The notes: generated by a model not told the origin, from the letters alone. A stretch of 64,000 nucleotides of DNA from Cellulomonas soli (GCF_013409305.1 NZ_JACBZJ010000001.1:1798001-1862000), one strand, 5' to 3'; shown: positions 51,994 through 62,244, counted from the stretch's first letter. Translations and numbers: made by a program.

Positions 51994-52022
51994 GGACGTC
52001 CGGCGTGTCGGTGTGGACGTCC
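51994..52022. repeat. Pair of palindromic octamers GGACGTCC
   Basis: Two identical self-complementary octamers (51994-52001 and 52015-52022) lie 21 bp apart, two helical turns, in the 373-bp gap before the nrd promoter. They may be an operator. No gene in 51768-52140 is convincing. Confidence 0.3.
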
Positions 52023-52140
52023 CTGTGGGCACGGCCTCAGGCTGGCCGTGCAGGCCCGCAAAGATGCAGGCCAGGGCCGTGCCGAGATACCCACAGGCGG
52101 TGCACGACGGCGTGCACAGGGTGAAAACGACACGTGTGCA

Positions 52141-52156
52141 ACACAACACCTAGTGG
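52141..52156 (+). promoter_or_regulatory. NrdR box 1 upstream of nrdHIEF
   Basis: ACACAACACCTAGTGG matches the NrdR box at most positions. It lies exactly 32 bp upstream of the stronger box 2, the same spacing as in front of nrdDG. Confidence 0.8.
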
Positions 52157-52160
52157 TGCG

Positions 52161-52188
52161 TTGCGGTGTCAGACACCAGGTGTAGTGT
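52161..52188 (+). promoter_or_regulatory. Candidate nrdHIEF promoter
   Basis: TTGCGG (52161-52166) and TAGTGT (52183-52188) are 16 bp apart. The -35 lies between the NrdR boxes and the -10 lies inside box 2, so NrdR binding would block RNA polymerase. A leader of ~130 bases would follow. Confidence 0.5.
52173..52188 (+). promoter_or_regulatory. NrdR box 2 upstream of nrdHIEF
   Basis: ACACCAGGTGTAGTGT matches acaCwAtATaTwGtgt with conserved ends (ACAC...GTGT) and 11-12 of 16 positions overall. It overlaps the candidate -10. Confidence 0.85.
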
Positions 52189-52319
52189 CTTCTTCACGCG
52201 GCCGACCGAGGCGCCGACGAAGGTCCTACGAGGCCTCGCGGCCTTCCGGGACCTGGCCGCCAGGGCCTCACGGGAGGCCCGCCGGGGGGAACACGGACAG
52301 GACATTCGGGGGAGTGGGC

Positions 52320-52565
52320 ATGGCGATCACGGTCTACAGCAAGCCGGCGTGCGTGCAGTGCAACGCGACGTACCGCGCGCTCGACAAGCTCGGCGCGGAC
52401 TACACCGTCGTCGACATCAGCGAGGACGCCGACGCGCGCGACTACGTCATGTCGCTCGGGCACCTGCAGGCGCCCGTCGTGATCGCCGACGGCGACCACT
52501 GGTCGGGCTACCGCCCCGACCGCATCAAGGAGCTCGAGCAGCGCCTGGCGACCGTCGTCGCCTGA
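52320..52565 (+). CDS. nrdH: Glutaredoxin-like NrdH redoxin
   Basis: NrdH is the electron donor for the class Ib reductase. The 81-residue protein has the active site CVQC (KPACVQCNATYRALDKLGAD) and the NrdH-specific end APVVIADGDHWSGYRPDRIK. ATG 52320 follows GGGGGAG. The open frame extends upstream to 52134, but that part covers the promoter. It is the first gene of nrdHIEF. Confidence 0.96.
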   Translation: MAITVYSKPACVQCNATYRALDKLGADYTVVDISEDADARDYVMSLGHLQAPVVIADGDHWSGYRPDRIKELEQRLATVVA

Positions 52566-52682
52566 CAGGACGCCCCGGGCCGGCGTCGGAGCACCGCGCC
52601 GGCCCGGCGGGCACCCGTCCTGCACGAACGACCCGCCGCCGCCCCACGATCCACAGGTCCACCCGGCGAGGGGAGCAGGTCG

Positions 52683-53099
52683 ATGAGCTCGTTGGTCTAC
52701 TTCTCCTCCGCCTCGGGGAACACCCACCGCTTCGTCGAGAAGCTCGGTATCGGCGCGCAGCGCATCCCGCTGCGCCCGGCCGAGCCGTTCCTGCGCGTCC
52801 ACGAGCCGTACGTGCTCGTGGTGCCGACCTACGGCGGAGGCAACGAGGGGGGCGCCGTCCCCCGGCAGGTCATCAAGTTCCTCAACGACGAGGACAACCG
52901 TGCGCTGGTCCGTGGTGTCATCGCGGCCGGCAACACCAACTTCGGTGAGGCGTACTGCATCGCGGGGGACATCATCGCGGCCAAGTGCCGCGTCCCCCAC
53001 CTGTACTCCTTCGAGCTCATGGGAACGACCGAGGACGTGCATCGCGTCCGAGAAGGATTGGGGCAGTTTTGGCAGCGACAGCGACAGATACCCGCGTGA
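52683..53099 (+). CDS. nrdI: Flavodoxin-like NrdI
   Basis: NrdI supplies the oxidant that assembles the Mn(III)2-tyrosyl radical on NrdF. The 138-residue protein starts with the FMN-binding loop [18 protein letters not shown] and has [20 protein letters not shown] and [16 protein letters not shown], all NrdI hallmarks. ATG 52683 follows GGGGAG. A gap of 117 bp separates it from nrdH, and the nrdE start lies at or just before its stop. Confidence 0.95.
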   Translation: MSSLVYFSSASGNTHRFVEKLGIGAQRIPLRPAEPFLRVHEPYVLVVPTYGGGNEGGAVPRQVIKFLNDEDNRALVRGVIAAGNTNFGEAYCIAGDIIAAKCRVPHLYSFELMGTTEDVHRVREGLGQFWQRQRQIPA

Positions 53100-55219
53100 C
53101 TCCCGCGACGGGGCTGGACTACCACGCCCTCAACGCGATGCTCAACCTGTACGACGCGGACGGCAAGATCCAGTTCGAGAAGGACCGTGAGGCGGCGCGG
53201 CAGTACTTCCTGCAGCACGTCAACCAGAACACGGTGTTCTTCCACGACCTGGACGAGAAGCTCGACTACCTCGTCGAGAACAAGTACTACGACCCGGCCG
53301 TGCTCGCGCAGTACGACCGCGCGTTCATCAAGACGCTCTTCAAGCACGCCTACGCGAAGAAGTTCCGGTTCCAGACCTTCCTCGGCGCGTTCAAGTACTA
53401 CACGTCGTACACGCTGAAGACGTTCGACGGGAAGCGCTACCTGGAGCGGTTCGAGGACCGCGTGTGCATGGTCGCCCTCTCCCTGGCCGAGGGCAAGGAG
53501 GAGTTCGCGCTCCACCTGGTCGACGAGATCGTCTCCGGGCGCTTCCAGCCGGCGACCCCGACGTTCCTCAACCTCGGCAAGGCGCAGCGCGGCGAGCCCG
53601 TCTCCTGCTTCCTGCTGCGCATCGAGGACAACATGGAGTCCATCGCGCGCGGCATCAACTCCGCGCTGCAGCTGTCCAAGCGCGGTGGCGGCGTCGCCCT
53701 GCTGCTCAGCAACATCCGCGAGCACGGTGCGCCGATCAAGCACATCGAGAACCAGTCGTCCGGCGTCATCCCCGTGATGAAGCTGCTCGAGGACTCGTTC
53801 AGCTACGCCAACCAGCTCGGTGCCCGCCAGGGTGCGGGTGCGGTGTACCTGCACGCGCACCACCCGGACATCATGCGGTTCCTGGACACCAAGCGTGAGA
53901 ACGCCGACGAGAAGATCCGCATCAAGACCCTCTCGCTGGGCGTCGTGATCCCGGACATCACGTTCGAGCTGGCCAAGAAGAACGAGCCGATGTACCTGTT
54001 CAGCCCGTACGACGTCGAGCGCGTCTACGGTGTGCCGTTCGCGGACGTCAACGTGTCGGAGAAGTACCACGAGATGGTCGACGACGGCCGGATCCGCAAG
54101 ACGAAGATCAGCGCCCGCGAGTTCTTCCAGACGCTCGCCGAGCTGCAGTTCGAGTCGGGCTACCCGTACGTGATGTTCGAGGACACGGTCAACCGTGCCA
54201 ACCCCATCAAGGGCAAGATCACGCACTCGAACCTGTGCTCGGAGATCCTGCAGGTCTCGACGCCGTCGACGTTCAACGAGGACCTGTCCTACGACCACGT
54301 CGGCCGCGACATCTCGTGCAACCTCGGCTCGATGAACATCGCGCTGTCGATGGACTCCCCGGACTTCGGGCAGTCGGTCGAGACGGCGATCCGGGCACTG
54401 ACGGCCGTGTCGGACCAGACGAGCATCGAGTCGGTGCCGTCGGTCAAGCGCGCGAACGCCGGCGGGCACGCGATCGGCCTGGGCCAGATGAACCTGCACG
54501 GGTACCTGGCGCGCGAGCGGATCTTCTACGGCTCCGACGAGGGCCTGGACTTCACGAACATCTACTTCTACACGGTGGCGTACCACGCGATCCGTGCCTC
54601 GAACCTGCTCGCGCAGGAGCGCAAGCAGGCGTTCTACGGGTTCGAGGACTCGAAGTACGCGACCGGTGAGTACTTCGACAAGTACGTCACCGGCACGTGG
54701 GAGCCGAAGACGCAGCGCGTGCGCGACCTGTTCGCCGAGGCGGGCATCCACATCCCGACGCAGGACGACTGGCGTGAGCTGGCCGCGCTCGTCAAGGAGC
54801 ACGGGCTCTACAACCAGAACCTGCAGGCCGTCCCGCCGACGGGGTCGATCTCGTACATCAACCACTCGACGAGCTCGATCCACCCGATCGCCTCGAAGAT
54901 CGAGATCCGCAAGGAGGGCAAAATCGGGCGCGTCTACTACCCGGCGCCCTTCATGACGAACGACAACCTCGAGTACTACCAGGACGCGTACGAGATCGGC
55001 TTCGAGAAGATCATCGACACGTACGCCGAGGCCACCCAGCACGTCGACCAGGGCCTGTCGCTGACCCTGTTCTTCAAGGACACGGCCACGACGCGCGACC
55101 TGAACAAGGCGCAGATCTACGCCTGGCGCAAGGGCATCAAGACGATCTACTACATCCGCCTGCGGCAGATGGCGCTGGAGGGCACGGAAGTGGAGGGTTG
55201 CGTTTCCTGCATGTTGTGA
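53069..55219 (+). CDS. nrdE: Class Ib ribonucleoside-diphosphate reductase, alpha subunit
   Basis: NrdE carries out ribonucleotide reduction. The protein has [11 protein letters not shown] with the first redox Cys and NLCSEI with the thiyl Cys ([20 protein letters not shown] opens the N-terminus). The C-terminal pair CVSCML is reduced by NrdH. There is no ATP cone, as in class Ib. TTG 53069 (716 residues) has an AAGGA/GGGG stretch upstream; GTG 53096 (707 residues) overlaps the nrdI stop but has no Shine-Dalgarno sequence, so the start is uncertain. Confidence 0.95.
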   Translation: MAATATDTRVTPATGLDYHALNAMLNLYDADGKIQFEKDREAARQYFLQHVNQNTVFFHDLDEKLDYLVENKYYDPAVLAQYDRAFIKTLFKHAYAKKFRFQTFLGAFKYYTSYTLKTFDGKRYLERFEDRVCMVALSLAEGKEEFALHLVDEIVSGRFQPATPTFLNLGKAQRGEPVSCFLLRIEDNMESIARGINSALQLSKRGGGVALLLSNIREHGAPIKHIENQSSGVIPVMKLLEDSFSYANQLGARQGAGAVYLHAHHPDIMRFLDTKRENADEKIRIKTLSLGVVIPDITFELAKKNEPMYLFSPYDVERVYGVPFADVNVSEKYHEMVDDGRIRKTKISAREFFQTLAELQFESGYPYVMFEDTVNRANPIKGKITHSNLCSEILQVSTPSTFNEDLSYDHVGRDISCNLGSMNIALSMDSPDFGQSVETAIRALTAVSDQTSIESVPSVKRANAGGHAIGLGQMNLHGYLARERIFYGSDEGLDFTNIYFYTVAYHAIRASNLLAQERKQAFYGFEDSKYATGEYFDKYVTGTWEPKTQRVRDLFAEAGIHIPTQDDWRELAALVKEHGLYNQNLQAVPPTGSISYINHSTSSIHPIASKIEIRKEGKIGRVYYPAPFMTNDNLEYYQDAYEIGFEKIIDTYAEATQHVDQGLSLTLFFKDTATTRDLNKAQIYAWRKGIKTIYYIRLRQMALEGTEVEGCVSCML

Positions 55220-55224
55220 CGTAG

Positions 55225-56259
<1,035 letters not shown>

Positions 56260-56273
56260 CGACTGCCGGACAC

Positions 56274-56313
56274 GGGCGCCTCAGGCGGCAGGTGAGCTGC
56301 CGCTGAGGCGCCC
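56274..56313. terminator. Bidirectional terminator between nrdF and the MFS gene
   Basis: GGGCGCCTCA plus GCGGCAG pairs with CTGCCGC plus TGAGGCGCCC, giving a 17-bp stem with one bulged G and a GTGAG loop. It begins 15 bp after nrdF and includes the last codons and stop of the opposite-strand MFS gene, so both operons can end here. Confidence 0.8.
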
Positions 56314-57696
56314 GACCCGTACCGGGCGGGGGAGTCGCCACGCCAGGCCGGCCGACGCGACGGCCAGCCCGACGAGGATCGCGCCGACGAGGTGGAACGC
56401 GTCCAGCGTCTCGCCGGTCGTCGCACCGCTCGCGGCGACCGAGCCGAGGATGCTGACGCCGACGGACCCGCCGAGCCGCTGCGTGATGCTGTAGAGCGTG
56501 TTGCCGTCGGCGAGCTCGCCCTCGTCGAGCGGTGCGAGGAACGCGACGAGCAGCGGTGTGGTCACCAGACCCGCAGCGGCCGCGCGCCCGCACAGCATGA
56601 GCGCGGTGACCCACAGCGGGGTGGTCTCGGTGAGCAGGAGCAGCACCGTGCTGGACAGGGCGAGCACGGCGAACCCGAGGGCGACCAGGGTGCGCAGGGG
56701 GATCCGGGCCGAGAGGCGTTGCCCGAGGGCGGTGCCCAGTCCCATGACGACGCCCTGCGGCAGCAGGGCCACGCCGGTCGCGAGCGCGGTGTGCCCCTGC
56801 ACCTGCTGCGTGAAGACGGGAACGAGGAAGACCGTGCCGAAGGTGATCACCGAGCACAGCACCTGCAGCACGAGGACCAGCACGGCGGGTCGTCCGCGGA
56901 CGACGTCGAGCCGCAGGGCGGGCTGGGCGCGACGGCCGGCCCAGCGCCAGTAGGTCGCGAGCAGCACGGCGCCGACGAGCAGCAGGACGTACGGCGCGGC
57001 GTGGTCCCAGCCCTGCGACGTCCCTCGGGTGGCGCCCAGCAGCGTCGAGACCAGGCCGCCTGCGAGCAGGGCGAACCCGGCCGGGTCGAACCGGGTGCCG
57101 GGACGGGCGGGTGCGCCCACCGGGGGGAGTCGGAGCAGGAGCAGCAGCCCGAGCACGCCGACGGGCACGTTGACCAGGAAGACCCATCGCCAGCCGCCGG
57201 CGCCGATGAGCAGGCCGCCGAGCGTGGGTCCGAGCGCGGGAGCCAGGAAGAGCACCAGCGCCGCCGACATGGGGACCTTGCCGCCACCGACCCCGTCCTT
57301 GCCGAGCAGGACGCTCAGGGCGAGCGGCACGAGCGGTGCCCCGACGAAGCCCTGGACGACGCGCGCGGCGATGAGCAGGCCGATGCCCGGGGCGATCGCG
57401 CACACGGCGGAGACCGCGACGAACAGGATCATGCTGACGGTGTAGACGCGCATCGTGCCGAACCGGCGGGAGGCGTACGCCGTGAGGGCGAGCCCGACGG
57501 CCAGTGCGAGCAGGTAGCCGCTGACGACCCACTGCACCGTGTCGAGACCCGCCGCGAGCTCGTGCGCGATGTCCGGCACGGCGACGTTGACGATGCTCGA
57601 GTCGAGCATGCTGAGCACCGGACCGATGAGCAGCCCGTAGCGCGCGACCCTGCCCAGGGACGCGGCCGTGCGCGTCGGCTCCTGCGTGACGCTCAT
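56281..57696 (-). CDS. MFS drug efflux transporter (DHA2-like, 14-helix type)
   Basis: The 471-residue protein has about 13-14 helices. Helix 1 reads LLIGPVLSMLDSSIVNVAVP, with the D-(S/T)xxVNVA motif of DHA2 transporters. The motif-A-like loop is AYASRRFGTMR, and motif C is AALVLFLAPALGPTLGGLLI. ATG 57696 overlaps the PadR stop (ATGA), so the regulator and pump are made together. Its last codons form half of the terminator hairpin. The drug is unknown. Confidence 0.88.
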   Translation of the reverse strand: MSVTQEPTRTAASLGRVARYGLLIGPVLSMLDSSIVNVAVPDIAHELAAGLDTVQWVVSGYLLALAVGLALTAYASRRFGTMRVYTVSMILFVAVSAVCAIAPGIGLLIAARVVQGFVGAPLVPLALSVLLGKDGVGGGKVPMSAALVLFLAPALGPTLGGLLIGAGGWRWVFLVNVPVGVLGLLLLLRLPPVGAPARPGTRFDPAGFALLAGGLVSTLLGATRGTSQGWDHAAPYVLLLVGAVLLATYWRWAGRRAQPALRLDVVRGRPAVLVLVLQVLCSVITFGTVFLVPVFTQQVQGHTALATGVALLPQGVVMGLGTALGQRLSARIPLRTLVALGFAVLALSSTVLLLLTETTPLWVTALMLCGRAAAAGLVTTPLLVAFLAPLDEGELADGNTLYSITQRLGGSVGVSILGSVAASGATTGETLDAFHLVGAILVGLAVASAGLAWRLPRPVRVGRLSGSSPAA

Positions 57697-58211
57697 GCGC
57701 GGTCGGCCTCGGCCCGCAGCTCGTCGAGCCATCGGAGCTCCTGCTCGAGGCGTTCCACGAGCTGTTCCTGCGCCCGGCGTCGCCACGGTCGAGCGGGTCC
57801 CGGTGAGGGTTCGGCGAGCAGGCCTCGCACCTGGACGAGCGCGGCCTCGACGACGTCGCGCCGTGCCTGGAGGACGGCGTGGCGCCCGCCGGGCGGGACC
57901 TCGTCGAAGAAGCTCACCCGGAGCAGGAACTCCTCGTCGTCGCCCGCCAGCTCCGGCGGCAGGGTCGAGACCAGGTCGAGCAGGAGGTCCCGTCCGCTCG
58001 GGGTGATGGCGTAGACGTTGCGGGCGGGCCGGCCCTCCTGCGGCTCCACGGTCTTGGTGACGGCCCCGGCCTGCTCGAGACGCCGGAGGGCCGGGTAGAG
58101 GGAGTTGTTGTTGACCGGGGCGATCGAGGGTCGACGGACGCGCCGCTTGAGCTCGTAGCCGTGCACCGGACCGTTCCGCAGCACGCTCAGCGTGTAGATC
58201 TCGATCGACAT
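57693..58211 (-). CDS. PadR family transcriptional regulator
   Basis: The 172-residue protein opens IEIYTLSVLRNGPVHGYELK, the PadR winged-helix start, continues NNNSLYPALRRLEQAGAVTK with the recognition helix, and RPARNVYAITPSGRDLL. A C-terminal dimerisation helix follows (LVERLEQELRWLDELRAEAD). ATG 58211 is chosen. It lies upstream of the MFS gene and should repress it. The 58212-58367 gap carries direct repeats of AGTCC on its minus strand that might be its operator. Confidence 0.9.
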   Translation of the reverse strand: MSIEIYTLSVLRNGPVHGYELKRRVRRPSIAPVNNNSLYPALRRLEQAGAVTKTVEPQEGRPARNVYAITPSGRDLLLDLVSTLPPELAGDDEEFLLRVSFFDEVPPGGRHAVLQARRDVVEAALVQVRGLLAEPSPGPARPWRRRAQEQLVERLEQELRWLDELRAEADRA

Positions 58212-58367
58212 CCGTCCACCGTAACCTAGAACGGACTGGACTAAGTCGGGTTCCGATCGCGTCTGCCCATGTCGGAGGGCTGTACTCGACAGGACGACGG
58301 GCGCGCGCGGTGGGAGCGTGGGTGCTGCACAGGGGGTGCGACGGTGCGGAGCCGACCGGGAGGTCTC

Positions 58368-58865
58368 GTGGACGAGTATCTGTGGGTGCTGAAGCAGTCC
58401 GAGGCGGACCTCGTCCGCGAGATCGAACCCGACCGGATGGCCGCGCTCGACGAGGACGGCCTGATCGACCTGCACCGCCGCGTCCGCCGGGCACGGAACA
58501 AGCACACGAAGAACTACCGCCGCGGCGCGGCGAAGCAGGTCGAGGAGTCCGGTGCGCGAGGTGCCGCCGGGCCGAAGGGCGGCAAGGCACGGCTGCGTGC
58601 GGAGGCGTTCGAGGAGGCGTTGTCGCTGGTGAGCGCGCGTCTGGCGGCCGTCGCCCACGAGCAGGCGGAGGCGCTCAAGGTCGAACGGCTCGCGCGCGCT
58701 CAGGCCGGCCGGTCGACCGGCCCCGGGTCGTCGCCGTCGGGCTCGGGGCCGGTCGACGGGCCCGGCCTGCCGGCCACGCACCAGAAGACCACGGGCGGGG
58801 TCAAGCGCGATGCGTCGAGCGCCTCCCAGGGCGCCCGAAGGCAGGCCGAGCGCGACTCCCGCTGA
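58368..58865 (+). CDS. Hypothetical basic protein
   Basis: The 165-residue protein begins at GTG 58368, after a GGGAGG site. A helical N-terminus (LKQSEADLVREIEPDRMAAL) is followed by a basic helix (RRVRRARNKHTKNYRRGAAK) and a long Ala/Glu helix, then a Gly/Ser/Pro-rich tail. The basic block suggests nucleic acid binding. No family is recognised. Confidence 0.6.
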   Translation: MDEYLWVLKQSEADLVREIEPDRMAALDEDGLIDLHRRVRRARNKHTKNYRRGAAKQVEESGARGAAGPKGGKARLRAEAFEEALSLVSARLAAVAHEQAEALKVERLARAQAGRSTGPGSSPSGSGPVDGPGLPATHQKTTGGVKRDASSASQGARRQAERDSR

Positions 58866-58868
58866 TCG

Positions 58869-59513
58869 CTACCCGCGCAGCCAGGCGAGCACGGCCAGCA
58901 CCCGGCGGTGGTCGCTGTCGGAGGCGGTCAGGCCGAGCTTGGTGAAGATGTTCGACACGTGCTTCTCCACCGCGCCGTGCGTGACGACCAGGCGCTCGGC
59001 GATCGCGGCGTTGGTGCGGCCCTGGGCGACGTGCTCGAGCACCTCGCGCTCGCGGGGGCTCAGGGCGTCCAGGGGCGAACCGACCGGTCGGCGCACGAGC
59101 AGCTGGGCGACGACCTGCGGGTCGAGTGCGGTGTCGCCCGCGGCGACCCGGTCGAGCGTCGAGGCGAGGACGTCGAGGTCCTGGACACGGTCCTTGAGCA
59201 GGTAGCCCACACCGCCACGGCCGTCGGCCAGCAGGTCGCGGGCGTACGTCTCCTCGACGTACTGCGACAGGACCAGCACGCCGAGCCCTGGCTGCTCCCT
59301 GCGCAGCGCGACCGCGGCGCGCAGACCGTCGTCGGTGTGGTCGGGCGGCATCCGCACGTCGACGACGGCGAGGTCCGGCCGATGCTCACGGACGGCGCTC
59401 ATCAGGTCTGGCGCCGAGCCGACGGCCGCGACGACGGCATGGCCCGCCTCCTGCAGGAGACGGACCAGACCCTCGCGGAGCAGGACGGAGTCCTCGGCCA
59501 GCACTACGCGCAC
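58869..59513 (-). CDS. NarL/FixJ-type response regulator
   Basis: The 214-residue protein has a receiver domain with acidic pocket (VVLAEDSVLLREGLVRLL), phospho-Asp in LAVVDVRMPPDHTDDGL and Lys in GYLLKDRVQD. A LuxR-type helix-turn-helix follows (LSPREREVLEHVAQGRTNAA, then VTHGAVEKHVSNIFTKLGL). GTG 59513 overlaps the histidine kinase stop by 10 bases, so the two are coupled. It should be phosphorylated by the kinase encoded upstream. The target genes are unknown. Confidence 0.92.
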   Translation of the reverse strand: MRVVLAEDSVLLREGLVRLLQEAGHAVVAAVGSAPDLMSAVREHRPDLAVVDVRMPPDHTDDGLRAAVALRREQPGLGVLVLSQYVEETYARDLLADGRGGVGYLLKDRVQDLDVLASTLDRVAAGDTALDPQVVAQLLVRRPVGSPLDALSPREREVLEHVAQGRTNAAIAERLVVTHGAVEKHVSNIFTKLGLTASDSDHRRVLAVLAWLRG

Positions 59514-60814
59514 GGGATCCTCACGTGGACCATCGTGCCGTGCCCGGCGGCGCTGGTGACCTCGATCGTGCCGTCGACGCCGGCCGCACGGTCGCGCAGC
59601 CCGGCGAGCCCGTGCCCGGGAAGCACCTGGGCGCCGCCGCGACCGTCGTCGGTGACCGTCAGGTCGACCACGCCGTCGGCGGTCAGCAGCGTGATGTCGA
59701 CGTGTGTGGCCCCGGCGTGCTTGGCGACGTTCGCCAGCGCCTCGCAGGCGACGAAGTAGGCGGCGTTCTCCACCGCCGCCGGCAGGCGGGTGCCCTCCGG
59801 GACGTCGGTCTGCAGGACGGTCGGCACGGTGCAGGTGACCGCAGCCGCGACCAGGGCGGCGACGAGACCGCGGTCGGCGAGCACGGGCGGGGCGATGCCC
59901 CGGCTCAGGGCGCGCAGCTCGGCCAGTGCCTCGTCGGTCTGCCGGCGTGCCTCGGCGATGACGACCCGGGCCTCGTCGACGTCGTCGGTCGACAGCCGTC
60001 GCTCCGCGGTCGACAGGTCCATGCCGAGCCGGATCAGCCGCTGCTGGGGTCCGTCGTGCAGGTCGCGCTCGAGCCTGCGCAGCGACTGCGCCTCGGCGTG
60101 CACGACCTGGGCGCGGCTGTGCGACAGGTGCTCGACCTGCTGGCGCAGCAGCGCGGAGTCGGAGGACAGCAGCGCCGACCCGAGCGCGGCGTGCATCGCG
60201 GTGCAGGCCCGGGGCACCGGCACGAGGGTCGCGGCGAAGACCACGCCGACCACCAGGTCGAGCACCGTGCGCGGCACCCCGGGCAGGAACGCGTCGAGGC
60301 CCGTGATCCCGACGTGCGCCTGCGTGCCGTCCGGCAGCAGCGGCGACCAGATCCAGGACGTCAGCCCGACGATCGCGCCCGACCACCAGATGGCGGCGAG
60401 CGACCAGGTCGCGACCGCCAGGGGGAGCTGCACGAGACCGTGCACGGCCTCCGCCCACCGAGCCGGGTCCCGCAGGCGGTCCGTGTACCGCCCCAGACCG
60501 TCGCCGCGACCGTGCCGGTACACGGGCTCGCCCACCGGATGACCGATCGCCGCGAGGCGGCGTCGTTCCTGGGCGGCGAACCACCCGGCGCCGTCGAGCG
60601 TCGCCGCCGCGATCGGCAGGCCGACGACCAGCACCAGGAGCGGCGCCGCCAGCGACAGACCGGTGACGAGCACGGTGAACGAGCACAGGGCCAGCGGCAG
60701 GGAGGTCAGCAGGTACCGCGACCTGTCGGCGAGGTCTCGCAGGAACCCGAGGGAGTCGTGCCCGGCGGCAGGTTCAGGAGCGGGTGGCTGCGGCAGCACG
60801 GTCGGTGAGGTCAT
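59504..60814 (-). CDS. Sensor histidine kinase, NarL-partner (HisKA_3) type
   Basis: The 436-residue protein has about four transmembrane helices in its first 210 residues (YLLTSLPLALCSFTVLVTGL and others). The phospho-acceptor helix is LRRLERDLHDGPQQRLIRLG. The ATPase domain has ENAAYFVACEALANVAKHAG (N box) and DDGRGGAQVLPGHGLAGLRD (G boxes). The N-terminal region resembles the PspC/sensor-type domain of actinobacterial kinases (LPLAVATWSLAAIWWSGAIV). ATG 60814 is the only good start. The signal is unknown. Confidence 0.92.
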   Translation of the reverse strand: MTSPTVLPQPPAPEPAAGHDSLGFLRDLADRSRYLLTSLPLALCSFTVLVTGLSLAAPLLVLVVGLPIAAATLDGAGWFAAQERRRLAAIGHPVGEPVYRHGRGDGLGRYTDRLRDPARWAEAVHGLVQLPLAVATWSLAAIWWSGAIVGLTSWIWSPLLPDGTQAHVGITGLDAFLPGVPRTVLDLVVGVVFAATLVPVPRACTAMHAALGSALLSSDSALLRQQVEHLSHSRAQVVHAEAQSLRRLERDLHDGPQQRLIRLGMDLSTAERRLSTDDVDEARVVIAEARRQTDEALAELRALSRGIAPPVLADRGLVAALVAAAVTCTVPTVLQTDVPEGTRLPAAVENAAYFVACEALANVAKHAGATHVDITLLTADGVVDLTVTDDGRGGAQVLPGHGLAGLRDRAAGVDGTIEVTSAAGHGTMVHVRIPCA

Positions 60815-60999
60815 GACTCTCAGTCTGGCGTCGCCGCAGGTCAGCGCGCAGTGACGGCACCTGGCACGTCGCAGGTGGGGTTGTCCCTACCTCTGCCGGC
60901 CCGGTCCCACCCGTCGCCGGGCGGAGCTGGGCGCACGGGGCTACCGTCGTCGGGACGGCTCGATCTGCCATCCCTTCGAATCCCCCGACGGAGGACCCC

Positions 61000-61299
61000 A
61001 TGAGCACGCTGATGGATCTGCCCGAGGTCTCCGAGTGCTCGGTCGCCGGATGCTCGTACAACGACCACTCGCACTGCCACGCCGCAGCGGTGACGATCGG
61101 CGGCGGGAACGGGGACGCGCAGTGCGCCACGTTCATCCCGCTCGGCGTGAAGGGCGGCCTGGACAAGGTGGTCACGCACGTCGGCGCCTGTCAGCGGCAG
61201 GACTGCACGCACAACTCGGCGCTGGAGTGCACCGCCTCGGCGGTGCGCGTGGGCGCCGGCCACGACCTGGCCGACTGCCTGACCTTCGCCCACCGCTGA
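61000..61299 (+). CDS. DUF1540 protein with two Cys-rich repeats
   Basis: The 99-residue protein has two similar Cys4 blocks: VSECSVAGCSYNDHSHCHAA ... GDAQCATF, and GACQRQDCTHNSALECTA ... ADCLTFAHR. This spacing is that of DUF1540, a small probable zinc- or metal-binding domain. ATG 61000 follows GGAGGAC. The gap to the kinase gene is the shared divergent promoter region. Confidence 0.88.
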   Translation: MSTLMDLPEVSECSVAGCSYNDHSHCHAAAVTIGGGNGDAQCATFIPLGVKGGLDKVVTHVGACQRQDCTHNSALECTASAVRVGAGHDLADCLTFAHR

Positions 61300-61306
61300 C
61301 GGCCCG

Positions 61307-61336
61307 CGCGGACCGAGGTCACGCGGACCGAGGTCA
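61307..61336 (+). repeat. Two 15-bp direct repeats
   Basis: CGCGGACCGAGGTCA occurs twice back to back just after the DUF1540 gene. GGTC and GACC halves also give a short inverted repeat. Meaning unknown. Confidence 0.5.
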
Positions 61337-61389
61337 GGGCGCGCGCAGACGCGCAGAGGAGGGCGGGCGAGCAGGGTCGGGCGGAAGGG

Positions 61390-62163
61390 TCAGCTCGCCT
61401 GGCTCGCCGCGTGTGCCTCGGCGAGCTCGTCCAGCAAGTTGCGGACCAGCCGGGCGGCGACCGGCATGAGCTCACGTTCACCGGCGACCAGGCCCGGGTC
61501 CTGCTGGCGCACGGCCACGGCGTCCTCGAGGGCGACCCGCGGGTCGATGTGCGCCGAGGCGAGGAACGCGGCGTCGAGCGCCCGTGCTCCGCGGGCGAAC
61601 TCCCCGTCGTCGTCGACCGCGACCTCGGCCAGGATCAGCGCGGTGAGGGCCACGTCGAGCTCGGCGGTCGCGGTGCGGGCGTTCGCCCAGTCGACCAGCG
61701 AGGGCCCGTGCGTGTCGGACAGGATCACGTTGCCGGGGTGCAGGTCGAGGTGCGCGATCACGGGACCGCCGGTCGCGTGCCCCCAGTCGTCGGCGACGCC
61801 GGTCGACGTCCAGCCGACCGGTGCGGGGATGGCGTGCAGCCGGGTGTGCAGGTCGGCGAGGATCTCGGCGCCCTCCCGCAGCGGCATCATCCCGGAGACG
61901 ACGGCCTGCAGCAGGGTGGGGCCGTGCAGGCGCTCCATGACCAGGTCCGGACCGTGCGCCTCGAGGACCCGCGGGGCCGGGTAGCCGTGCGCGACGACGT
62001 GCGCGAGGAGCTCGACCTCGCCCGACGCGTCCCGCCCGGAGCGGTAGCGGCGCAGCACGCGCGCCTCGTCGATCGCGTACACGTCGGCGAAGGCACCGGA
62101 CGCGACGATCGGGCCGAGCGGCGTCGGGACGGTCGGTTCTCCGTGCGTCAGTGCGGGGAGCAT
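61390..62163 (-). CDS. APH-like phosphotransferase (aminoglycoside/choline kinase fold)
   Basis: The 257-residue protein has the catalytic loop IAHLDLHPGNVILSD (Brenner-type HxDxxxxN) and the metal-binding LVDWANART. The N-lobe shows IVASGAFADVYAIDEARVLR with a Gly-rich turn, and MERLHGPTLL in the hinge. The family includes antibiotic and choline kinases; the substrate is not indicated. ATG 62163 is chosen. Confidence 0.88.
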   Translation of the reverse strand: MLPALTHGEPTVPTPLGPIVASGAFADVYAIDEARVLRRYRSGRDASGEVELLAHVVAHGYPAPRVLEAHGPDLVMERLHGPTLLQAVVSGMMPLREGAEILADLHTRLHAIPAPVGWTSTGVADDWGHATGGPVIAHLDLHPGNVILSDTHGPSLVDWANARTATAELDVALTALILAEVAVDDDGEFARGARALDAAFLASAHIDPRVALEDAVAVRQQDPGLVAGERELMPVAARLVRNLLDELAEAHAASQAS

Positions 62164-62183
62164 GCCATCGACGGTAGGCGTCC

Positions 62184-62201
62184 GCGGGACGTTTGTCCCG
62201 C
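62184..62201. terminator. Hairpin between the GGDEF-like and APH-like genes
   Basis: GCGGGAC-GTTT-GTCCCGC is a perfect 7-bp stem with a tetraloop in the 81-bp gap between two minus-strand genes. It may terminate the first or act as operator for the second. Confidence 0.45.
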
Positions 62202-62244
62202 CGTTCGTCTCACCCGTCGACCGCGGACGACCACGGAGCGGCCC

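Noticed and set aside
51979-52130. TGTGGA/CCACAG motifs as DnaA boxes and an origin
   Set aside because: They lack the TTATCCACA core and the AT-rich unwinding region, and no dnaA or dnaN gene is near.
51640-52185. Open frames of up to 181 residues in the gap before nrdH
   Set aside because: They are Arg/Pro/Ala-rich with no protein-like pattern, run across the nrd promoter and NrdR boxes, and lack ribosome binding sites.
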